Shown here one piece after another: positions 6,668 through 13,400 of a stretch of 19,915 nt of DNA (the stretch's first letter is position 1; the number at the start of each line of letters is the position of its first letter). A model generated the notes under the pieces. It was not told the DNA's origin and ran no database searches. It saw nothing but the letters and a program-made list of their open reading frames with translations. The position numbers and the translations under genes are program-made. Location: contig UQWU01000032.1 of the NCBI GenBank assembly GCA_900544885.1, positions 1 to 19,915 on the forward strand, read 5' to 3'. The stretch is from an uncultured Phascolarctobacterium sp. GTDB taxonomy: Bacteria; Bacillota; Negativicutes; Acidaminococcales; Acidaminococcaceae.

Positions 6668-7192
6668 ATGCATTGCTATTATCATCCAGAAACCGAAGGC
6701 GTCGTTCAATGTGCCAAATGTGGTATTACTTTGTGCCGTGAATGCGAAGAAAACTCTCTTTTCCGTACAGACCATGGCACCGGTCAAGCAGTCTGCCTGC
6801 GTTGCAGTCAGCAAATAGCACAAGAAATTGTTGACTCTAAAACAGCTTGGCTGAAAAACCGCAAAACTAAACTAACTATTTGTACACCACTAATTCTCTT
6901 AGGCTTATTATGTTGGAACGGCTATACTTTTCTTTTATTCTGCATTGCCGGCATCATCTTCAGCATCGGCAATCCTCCGCCACCACAAACGCAAAAAGAA
7001 GCTATGGTTGACGCTATCTTAACCGCTCAACACCCTGGATCTTCTTTTTTAGGTACATTGCTTGGCTACACTTTTGCTGCTCCTTTTGTACTTTTCTCAA
7101 GTATTCAAGGCTACCGCAAAACTGCCGCAGAACTGGAAAAAGATATTGCTAATCTAGAAGCAGTAAAAGCAGCTCTGCAAAAACAAAAATAG
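6668..7192 (+). CDS. B-box-like zinc-finger membrane protein, unknown function
   Basis: The 174-residue protein opens with a cysteine/histidine cluster (Cys3, His6, Cys15, Cys18, Cys23, Cys26, Cys43, Cys46) spaced like a B-box-type zinc finger. Two hydrophobic stretches follow: about residues 66-95 and about 125-146. The last 30 residues are charged and probably form a helix or short coiled coil (ELEKDIANLEAVKAALQ). Bacterial proteins of this plan are common but uncharacterised; the zinc-binding head should be cytosolic, perhaps for protein contacts. I use the ATG at 6668 because the in-frame ATG at 6656 directly touches AAGGAG and could not be used; the resulting spacing (12 bases) is long. 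It is a single-gene unit with its own terminator. Confidence 0.75.
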   Translation: MHCYYHPETEGVVQCAKCGITLCRECEENSLFRTDHGTGQAVCLRCSQQIAQEIVDSKTAWLKNRKTKLTICTPLILLGLLCWNGYTFLLFCIAGIIFSIGNPPPPQTQKEAMVDAILTAQHPGSSFLGTLLGYTFAAPFVLFSSIQGYRKTAAELEKDIANLEAVKAALQKQK

Positions 7193-7200
7193 CTAAAATA

Positions 7201-7231
7201 AAAGGATGACTGTTGTGGTCATCCTTTTTGC
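7201..7231 (+). terminator. Intrinsic terminator of the zinc-finger membrane protein gene
   Basis: AAAGGATGAC and GTCATCCTTT form a perfect 10-bp stem (7201-7210, 7218-7227) with a 7-base loop and a T tail, 9 bases after the stop codon. Confidence 0.92.
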
Positions 7232-7258
7232 TTGCAATATAAAACTAATCCAGGGCAT

Positions 7259-7288
7259 ATAAAAAAGCACTCTCATAATTGCAAGTGC
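7259..7288 (-). terminator. Terminator of the small membrane protein gene
   Basis: On the minus strand GCACTT pairs with GAGTGC (one U-G pair) around an 8-base loop, followed by TTTTTTATAT. It lies 4 bases after the stop of the small membrane protein. Confidence 0.7.
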
Positions 7289-7292
7289 CTAA

Positions 7293-7490
7293 TTAAAAAC
7301 GATTTTTAGTTTTACTATAATAACAATAAGCTAATGCAAAGCTTACAGCCAACACTAATGCAAAGCTTACAGCCAACATACCAATAATTACATACGTTGG
7401 TGCAAACACCAATAGCCACGACCAATCAAGATAGCCAAAAACTTTGCCTAAAATAAAAACCGTCTGCGTAACGATATATACTACATGCAT
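7293..7490 (-). CDS. Small two-helix membrane protein, probably phage-derived
   Basis: The 65-residue protein has two hydrophobic segments: about residues 3-16 and a long one from about 24 to 56, then a short basic tail (YYSKTKNRF). The ATG at 7490 has GGAGG (7497-7501) six bases upstream, while the earlier in-frame start at 7529 lies inside a terminator stem. Residues 39-46 (LAVSFALV) and 47-54 (LAVSFALA) are a duplicated octad from a perfect 24-base tandem repeat. Small proteins of this shape occur in Firmicute prophages next to head and zinc-ribbon genes; a holin or uncharacterised membrane protein is possible. The second helix is longer than one bilayer crossing needs, which may have altered or abolished function. 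Confidence 0.6.
   Translation of the reverse strand: MHVVYIVTQTVFILGKVFGYLDWSWLLVFAPTYVIIGMLAVSFALVLAVSFALAYCYYSKTKNRF
7331..7378. repeat. Perfect 24-base tandem duplication inside the small membrane protein gene
   Basis: Two identical 24-base units (7331-7354 and 7355-7378, each beginning CTAATGCAAAG) lie head to tail. The length keeps the reading frame and duplicates eight membrane-helix residues. Exact identity of the copies suggests a recent slippage or unequal-recombination event. Confidence 0.97.
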
Positions 7491-7504
7491 GCTATTCCTC
7501 CAAT

Positions 7505-7542
7505 AAAAAAGCAGACTCTGAGCTTTCACTCAAAATCTGCTT
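7505..7542 (-). terminator. Terminator directly upstream of the small membrane protein RBS
   Basis: On the minus strand AAGCAGA pairs with TCTGCTT and the stem continues inward to about 14 bp with G-U pairs, closed by a 6-base loop, then six T. The GGAGG of the small membrane protein begins only three bases later. It should end transcripts from the phage-like genes upstream or attenuate the membrane protein gene. Confidence 0.82.
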
Positions 7543-7572
7543 GTTGATGTTTAATTATCAGAAAAACATCTT

Positions 7573-7767
7573 TTAAAGTCCTCTAACAGTATTATTCATA
7601 TAGCCACACTTGCACTTAGTGCCGTAGCAACTTCCTTCTTACCAAACCTAAATCAGCTCATTACAAACCGGGCAACGAGTTTTAGTCTGGTTTTTAACAG
7701 CTGCAGCATAGTACGCCTTTTCTAATAACTCAAAACGTAATTTTTGCTCTTTGTTTTCAAAATCCAT
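7573..7767 (-). pseudogene. Phage-type zinc-ribbon protein gene with two in-frame stops
   Basis: A start at 7767 with AAGGAGGG six bases upstream opens a 39-residue frame ending RCPVCNELI and a TAG at 7648-7650. The same frame continues after V-W and a second stop, TAA at 7639-7641, into EGSCYGTKCKCGYMNNTVRGL, ending at a final stop at 7573. Together the parts give the two CxxC-type knuckles of a four-cysteine zinc ribbon in a product of about 64 residues, so the gene looks inactivated by nonsense changes. The start overlaps the preceding phage-like frame by 11 bases, as expected in a phage operon. The short 39-residue product could still be made, but it holds only half the zinc site. Confidence 0.65.
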
Positions 7768-8463
7768 ATAAAACCCTCCTTGCAAATTTTGTAAGTTTAA
7801 CAGTAACGCCCGCTTCTTTTGCTCTATCATACGCATCTCGTACTAAATCAGCGCGCTCGTCATCAGTTAAATTACTACATTTTCGAGCACCTCTGTAACT
7901 AGCCCTAAACTCGTCTATCCAATGGTTTCTAGGTACAGAAGTATTACGATTAGCTCTATGCCCATAATACTCATGTGATAGAACTACTCTTACGCTCATT
8001 CTATCTCTTGCAATCTGCGAATCATCTTGAGAAGGGAATATCTGGCTACTTACAAATATCAAATCTAGATCATCGTCATAGCCTGTAGCATAATAATCTC
8101 TAAAGCGAATGTATTTTTTATCTATTCCAATAGCCTTCGCCTCTTTTATTATAAAATCTTTTTCATCTTCGTCAACTTTATAAACTTGGACTTTCGCCCA
8201 CCATTAGCCATATTACGCAGGTCAATTTCCCTCAGCCTGCTCTCCTGCTTTACCACACCTTGCCAACCTCTCAGGCAATGCTCCAAGCTTTCGCCGTTGT
8301 TGTATGCTTTGTTGCCTTGGATGCCTAAAAGGTGTTCTCTTTGCTTATCCGTTATCTTATTGAGATAGTTTGCTACACCTGCTTTTATGTTCTCTTTTGG
8401 CTGTTTACCGTTAATATCCGGTTGATACATTTCCACTTTAAAGCATCTACAAAAAAATAGCAA
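7757..8463 (-). pseudogene. Frameshifted, 5'-truncated phage head-morphogenesis-like protein gene
   Basis: Two minus-strand frames form one broken gene. The first (from about 8430 to about 8200) reads MYQPDINGKQPKENI through LRGWQGVVKQESRLREIDLRNMANG. The second (about 8204 to 7757) picks up with WAKVQVYKVDEDEKDFII and goes on through RFRDYYATGYDDDLDLIFVSS, LSHEYYGHRAN, HWIDEFRASYRGAR and ends RRVLYGF. The junction at about 8197-8204 is best explained by loss of one base within GGTGGG. The 5' end is missing: the frame closes at a stop shortly upstream of 8463 and no RBS is seen. The C-terminal part resembles tails of phage minor head (Mu F/SPP1 gp7-type) proteins as I remember them; that assignment is moderate. 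The zinc-ribbon gene overlaps its end. Confidence 0.6.
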
Positions 8464-8494
8464 CTTTACTTCTATTCTACCCCACTATTTTATA

Positions 8495-8523
8495 TTGTTA
8501 TCTGATTTTTTACATGATATAAT
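8495..8523 (+). promoter_or_regulatory. Promoter of the DUF4234-like/DUF2752-like gene pair
   Basis: TTGTTA (8495-8500) and a perfect TATAAT (8518-8523) are spaced 17 bases. Transcription should start near 8530, about 27 bases before the ATG. Confidence 0.78.
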
Positions 8524-8556
8524 AGTTCACATATCATATATAAAGGAGAGTTTTTG

Positions 8557-8901
8557 ATGGGCACCAAACGTAATGTAGTTATTTCTCTTATTCTTTCTAT
8601 TGTTACCTGCGGTTTTTATGCAATCTACTGGCATATTATGTTAACTGATGAAATTAATGCTATTACTGAAGACGAACACGCAACCTCCGGTCTGATGACA
8701 CTTATCTTCTGCATCATCACCTGCGGTTTCTATGCACTTTATTGGGCTTACAAAATGGGCGAAAAAGTAGATTTACTCAAAGGTAATAGAGGTGGCAGCA
8801 CCGGTATTATGTATCTTATCATTATGTTATTGGGCTTAGGCTTACTTGACTACCTGCTGATTCAAGATACTATTAATAAAAAAGTAGATGGTTATCTTTA
8901 A
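8557..8901 (+). CDS. DUF4234-like small membrane protein with two TCGFYA-YW repeats
   Basis: The 114-residue protein begins at the ATG at 8557 (AAGGAG eight bases upstream; a TTG three bases earlier is less likely). Hydrophobic segments lie at about residues 7-28, 46-66 and 84-104. The first two carry near-identical motifs, TCGFYAIYW (17-25) and TCGFYALYW (55-63), 38 residues apart, so the protein arose by internal duplication. This matches the G-[FI]-Y-x-[IL]-YW signature of DUF4234 proteins, whose function is unknown to me. The linkers between segments are acidic (DEINAITEDEH) and then basic. It is followed by a terminator and then a DUF2752-like gene on the same strand. Confidence 0.8.
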   Translation: MGTKRNVVISLILSIVTCGFYAIYWHIMLTDEINAITEDEHATSGLMTLIFCIITCGFYALYWAYKMGEKVDLLKGNRGGSTGIMYLIIMLLGLGLLDYLLIQDTINKKVDGYL

Positions 8902-8909
8902 TTAAGAAT

Positions 8910-8938
8910 AAGACCGAGTATATCGGTCTTTATTTTTT
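8910..8938 (+). terminator. Terminator between the DUF4234-like and DUF2752-like genes
   Basis: AAGACCGA and TCGGTCTT (8910-8917, 8923-8930) form an 8-bp stem with a 5-base loop and TATTTTTT tail. The AGGTGA ribosome binding site of the next gene starts at 8939, directly after the T run, so downstream expression probably depends on partial read-through. Confidence 0.85.
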
Positions 8939-8948
8939 AGGTGACAAA

Positions 8949-9299
8949 ATGCATAAATTAAAATTTCCTAAGCAACTTCTTGCTTTTCTGCTTCTCGGCA
9001 GTGCTTATTACGTCTTTATCACCCTGACAGGATTTTCTCTGCCCTGCCCCTGGCGTACTCTTACAGGCTATCTTTGCCCAGGCTGTGGCATCACTACTAT
9101 GTGCTTAGCACTTGCCAACACAGATTTTGCAGCTGCCAAAAAAGCCAATTTCTTTTTATTTTATACCCTGCCCTTATTGTTAGCATTGATACTAGTAAAA
9201 TACTATAGCCATTCAAACAAAGTATCTTGCCTCTGTAATGTTTTCTTTTATCTTTATCTTGCGTCTTTGCTGCTTTTTGGCATTTATCGTAATCTTTAG
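8949..9299 (+). CDS. DUF2752-like membrane protein
   Basis: The 116-residue protein has three hydrophobic segments (about residues 10-30, 65-83 and 92-112). Between the first two lies the family's hallmark CPxCG motif: Cys33-Pro, then Cys43-Pro-Gly-Cys46-Gly-Ile-Thr, suggesting metal or redox chemistry at the membrane face. DUF2752 proteins have no established function that I know of, though they often sit beside TM2 or DUF4234-type small membrane proteins, as here. The start ATG at 8949 has AGGTGA five bases upstream. It has no separate promoter that I can see and probably relies on read-through of the preceding terminator. Confidence 0.82.
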   Translation: MHKLKFPKQLLAFLLLGSAYYVFITLTGFSLPCPWRTLTGYLCPGCGITTMCLALANTDFAAAKKANFFLFYTLPLLLALILVKYYSHSNKVSCLCNVFFYLYLASLLLFGIYRNL

Positions 9300-9342
9300 T
9301 AGCTTTATTCCAAACAAAATATCAACAATGCTTAATAACTAA

Positions 9343-9378
9343 CAACAGCCCCCTGCTTACTCGCAGAGGGCTGTTGCT
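9343..9378. terminator. Bidirectional terminator between convergent genes
   Basis: CAACAGCCC and GGGCTGTTG (9343-9351, 9368-9376) form a 9-bp GC-rich stem, with further inner pairing CCTGC/GCAG. The plus-strand side is followed by CTTATTTTATATT; the minus side has a weaker T-rich tail. It separates the DUF2752-like gene from yajQ. Confidence 0.82.
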
Positions 9379-9407
9379 TATTTTATATTGTTATTAAAGC
9401 ATTCTTC

Positions 9408-9899
9408 TTAGCGCATGTTGATGAATTGCAAATCTACGCCAAAGTCGCCACCTTTCAGCATTTGGATAACTGCTTGCAGGTCGTCTTTTTTCGCACCGGA
9501 AACACGCACTTGGTCGTCTTGGATTTGTGCACTTACTTTCAGTTTGGTTGCTTTAATAGCTGCTACGATTTTTTTGCCGTTTTCTTTAGAAATACCTTGT
9601 TGAATTCCTAATTCTTGACGTACAGTACCTTTAGCTGCAGGTTCAACCTTACCAGGAGCCAAGCAGCGCAGAGGAATACCACGTTTAGCCATTTTTTGAC
9701 GCAGCATATCTAAAATTGCGCCCAATTTATATTCATCTTCTGCTGCGATTTTAACTTCTTTTTCACCTAATTCAATAGTAGCATTACTGCCACGGAAATC
9801 ATAACGTTGATCGATTTCCTTCTTTACTTGGTTAACTGCGTTGTCCATTTCCTGCATATCTACTTGGGAAACAACGTCAAAGGAACTATCTTTTGCCAT
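9408..9899 (-). CDS. yajQ: YajQ-family nucleotide-binding protein
   Basis: The 163-residue cytosolic protein is the exact usual length of the YajQ/DUF520 family. Seen: the SSFDVVSQVD N-terminus, EIDQRYDFRGSNATIEL, the GIPLRCL strand, KIVAAIKATKLKVSAQIQDDQVRVSGAKKDDLQAVI and the closing QFINMR. Family members fold as two ferredoxin-like halves and have been reported to bind nucleic acids and, in Xanthomonas, cyclic di-GMP; whether this one does is unknown. The ATG at 9899 is chosen because GGAGG is seven bases upstream; an ATG six bases earlier touches that site. It follows the DUF3783-type gene by 39 bases and probably shares its promoter. Confidence 0.95.
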   Translation of the reverse strand: MAKDSSFDVVSQVDMQEMDNAVNQVKKEIDQRYDFRGSNATIELGEKEVKIAAEDEYKLGAILDMLRQKMAKRGIPLRCLAPGKVEPAAKGTVRQELGIQQGISKENGKKIVAAIKATKLKVSAQIQDDQVRVSGAKKDDLQAVIQMLKGGDFGVDLQFINMR

Positions 9900-9938
9900 T
9901 TTCATACCTCCGTATTTTTGTGTATATTTTATTAATTA

Positions 9939-10349
9939 TTAAGCTTGTGTACTACCATCATGCTTAGGCTTCGGTGCCTGCTTGCCATGCATATAAGCAT
10001 GTTCCTGACTGATTTCTTTGAGCAACTGTAACCCGTTCCATTCAGCATTATGCGGAGTAAGCATGGCCTTTAAATCAACCTGCTTTAAAGCACCTTTTTT
10101 AATCGCTGCTAACAGACGATCTAAGTCAGGACGAGTAAAGCCGCATAACAACAGCATTTCTTCAGTACCATCTGTACCTGTATATTTTTCCGCCGGCTGT
10201 ATATCCTTTAAGCCTGCCAGATAGCCTATCGGCTGCAGCATATCTTCCCTAGCTACGGGCTTTAACTGCACCTTCAGCATCATGCAGATCAGCTTTAAGG
10301 CTTGCAGACGTGCCGGAGTAAAGTTATACGCTAAAACTATTTTTTGCAT
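9939..10349 (-). CDS. DUF3783-like protein of unknown function
   Basis: The 136-residue soluble protein has no signal peptide or membrane segment. The middle (about residues 63-125) carries the pattern LLLCGFTRPDLDRLLAAIKK, then LTPHNAEWNGLQLLKEISQEHAYM, which I associate with DUF3783 proteins found near polC or yajQ in clostridia-like genomes. The C-terminal dozen residues are polar and basic (GKQAPKPKHDGSTQA). The ATG at 10349 has GGAGG five bases upstream; the ATG at 10361 precedes that site and is rejected. Its function is unknown. Confidence 0.7.
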   Translation of the reverse strand: MQKIVLAYNFTPARLQALKLICMMLKVQLKPVAREDMLQPIGYLAGLKDIQPAEKYTGTDGTEEMLLLCGFTRPDLDRLLAAIKKGALKQVDLKAMLTPHNAEWNGLQLLKEISQEHAYMHGKQAPKPKHDGSTQA

Positions 10350-10365
10350 GAAAACCTCCATTTGT

Positions 10366-10394
10366 ATTATAGCATACCAAAAATATGCTTTAAA
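10366..10394 (-). promoter_or_regulatory. Likely promoter of the DUF3783-yajQ pair
   Basis: On the minus strand TATAAT (10366-10371) is preceded by TTTAAA (10389-10394) at 17 bases. The -10 is perfect and the -35 weak (4 of 6). The spacer holds AGCATA/TATGCT, an inverted repeat that may be regulatory. The leader would be only about 10 bases. Confidence 0.55.
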
Positions 10395-10408
10395 AGCAAC
10401 TTATAAGC

Positions 10409-13400
10409 TTAACCGAATAAATCAATCTGATTGTTCTCCGGTAAATCACCTAAGGCCCCTATTTCCGCCAGCTTTTCGATAACGCTGCGGCCGACACCTG
10501 CACGTTGACGTAAGTCCTCTTGAGAAATAAACGGATTGTTTTTATCACGGACAGCAGCAATACTTTTAGCAGCACTTTCGCCTACACCACCTAAGGATGC
10601 CAAAGGCGGACGTAAGCCGTTTGCTGTAACCTTGAATTTAATCGGATCCGATTCATACAAATCAAGTTTTTCAAAAACAAAGCCTCGCTCCATCATCTCG
10701 TTTGCCAGCTCTAAATAGGTAACGGTAGATTTATCTTGGACACTAGCCTTATAACCCTGCTGATAAACATTCTTAATGAAGTTCTTCACATAGCTTTTGC
10801 CCTTGACTACATGACCATAATCGAAATCCTTAGCGCGTACAGTAAAGTATGCAGCATAAAATTCCTTCGGGAAATGTACCTTACAATAAGCAATACGATA
10901 AGCCATCAATACATAAGCTACTGCATGGGCTTTCGGGAACAGATATTGTACCTTTTCACAGGATTTGATATACCATTCAGGAATATTCGCTGCCTGCATA
11001 GCTTCTAACATCTTCGGCTCTAAGCCCTTTTTAGCCGCCTTGCCCTTACGTACATGCTCCATTGTCTTAAATGCTAAGCTCGGGTCCACACCCTTGCTGA
11101 TTAAATGGGTCATAATATCGTCACGAGTAGAAATGGTTTCAGCAACAGGCTTACCCTCTTTAATTAAGTCCTGAGCATTATTCAACCATACATCAGTACC
11201 ATGGGAATAACCGGAAACACGTACTACTTCACTGAAGTTTTTCGGCTGTACATCTTTAATCATCTGACGTACAAAGGATGTGCCGCATTCAGGAATACCG
11301 AAAGTGCCTACCTCACTACCGATTTGCTCCGGTGTAACACCTAAGGAAGTGGTATTTTGGAAAATACGCATTGTTTCCTCATCACCTACGGGAATTGCTT
11401 TCGGGTCAAAGTTGGGATCCACATCCTCTTGCAGATATTTCTCCAACATTTTCAAGACCATAGGATCATCATGACCCAGAATATCCAGCTTAACCAAACG
11501 GTCATTAATGCTGTGATAATCATAGTGAGTAGTAATAGTATCGCCATCCTTATCATCGGCAGGACGATTCATAGGGGTAATATAATGAATATCCATATTA
11601 CGCGGTACTACCATGATGCCACCAGGATGCTGACCTGTAGTTCTCTTGATACCGGCAAATCCTGATACTAAAGCAGCTACACGGGCAGGATGAACATGAA
11701 TACCTTTAGCCTCATAATATTTACGGATATATCCTACTGCTGTTTTATTTGCAATAGTAGAAATTGTACCTGCACGGCACACGTTATCGCGACCGAACAG
11801 TTCTTCTGTATATTTATGGGCTACAGATTGGTCGGACATTGCTGACGGATCATCGGGGTCGATACCGCCGGAGAAGTTCAAATCAATATCAGGAACCTTA
11901 TCACCATGGAAGCCCAAGAAAACAGCAAACGGAATATCATGACCGTCGCGGATCATACGGGTACCGCATTCAGGACAATCCTTCGGCGGCAGGTCAAAGC
12001 CCGAATCCACTTCGTTTTCCATGAAAAATTCACTATGCTTACAATGGGGACAACGATAATGCGGCTTTAACGCATTTACCTCAGTAATATCCAGCATTGT
12101 AGCAACAAAGGATGAACCTACACTACCACGGGAGCCTACTAGATAACCGCGATCAATAGAATGCTTTACTAATTTATGAGCAATATAATACAGTACGGAG
12201 AAACCGTGGCCGATAATGGCATCCAGCTCCATCTTCAAACGGTCCTCAACGATTTGCGGTAACTTTTCACCATACCAAGCATGAGCTTTAGCATAGGATA
12301 AATCACGCACCGCCTCTTCTGCACCGGGAATAAACGGTGAATACAACTGATCGCGATCCGGCACCGGTTTAAAGCGTTCCACCATATCGGCAATCTTATT
12401 CGTATTGGTAACAACTACCTCATACGCTGCCTCTTTGCCTAAATAAGCAAATTCCTCCAGCATCTCCTCCGTCGTATGTAAATATAGCGGCGGCTGTAAA
12501 TCTGCATCTTTATAATTCTGTCCTGCCTGCAAAATAGCACGCAGCTGTGCATCCTCAGGATTAAGGAAATGCACGTCACAAGTAGCAACAGTCAATTTAT
12601 TTAAGCGTTTGCCTAATTCATAAATTTTACGATTATGCTCCTGTAATTCGGCAACGGTACAAATATTTTCCCTTACCAGGAACATATTATTACCTGTAGG
12701 CTGAATTTCCAGATAATCATAAAACTTGGCGATTTCCTCCAGTTCCGCATCACTAGCACCGCTACGAACAGCCTGATATAATTCACCTGCTTCACAGGCC
12801 GAACCTAGCAATAGTCCCTCGCGATGCTCCTCGATAACCTGACGCGGCAATAGCGGACGCTTATTTAAATAACGCAGATGACTGATAGTAACTAATTTAT
12901 ATAAATTACGCAGACCGATTTCATTTTGTGCCAAAATGATGATATGGTGACTGCGGATTTTTTTACTGCGTAATTTTTTCTCCGGTTCGGCAGCTTCCTG
13001 ATCTATTTCGGTAGCGATGGGCTTACGATCACTAATTAAATAACCCTCCATGCCGAAAATCAACTTCAAATCACTGCCCTCTGCGGCATCAAAGCAGAAC
13101 GGGAAGGCCTGAACAACACCATGGTCAGTAATGGCCAAAGCCTTATGACCCCAACGGATAGCCTGTTTAACCAAATCCTCCATCGGCGTTAAGCCGTCCA
13201 TCTTACTCATCTTGGTATGACAATGCAGCTCAACGCGTTTTTCCGCCGCATTATCCATTCGCTGCTCTACATTCAGCTTCATTATCCCATGCGGCATCAA
13301 GGTCATTTCATCAAAGGCAAATCTATCAGGAGCAGCATTACCCTGAATACGTAGACGCATTCCCGGCTTTAAAAGATCCTTAAAGGCATTACATTCCTTA

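Larger units (their letters stand above)
7259..8463 (-). mobile_element. Decayed prophage fragment
   Basis: Three minus-strand genes in this stretch look phage-derived: a head-morphogenesis-like reading frame broken by a frameshift, a small zinc-ribbon gene with two internal stops and a two-helix small membrane protein. They run against the plus-strand genes on both sides. No integrase, attachment repeats or other phage genes are visible, so only a scrap remains and the borders are approximate. Confidence 0.5.

Noticed and set aside
7639..7650. Programmed read-through or unusual amino acid insertion at the TAG and TAA in the zinc-ribbon gene
   Set aside because: Two different stops close together, no recoding hairpin seen, and the neighbouring gene is frameshifted; decay is simpler.
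7757..8062. HEYYGH in the phage-like fragment as a zinc metalloprotease HExxH site
   Set aside because: The spacing is H-E-x-x-x-H, not HExxH, and no third ligand motif is recognisable.
8486..9394. A 16-base direct repeat (TATTTTATATTGTTAT at 8486-8501 and 9379-9394) flanking the DUF4234/DUF2752 pair, as possible attachment sites
   Set aside because: The repeat is very AT-rich, one copy is part of a promoter and the other a terminator tail; such a match is plausible by chance in 20 kb and there is no integrase.
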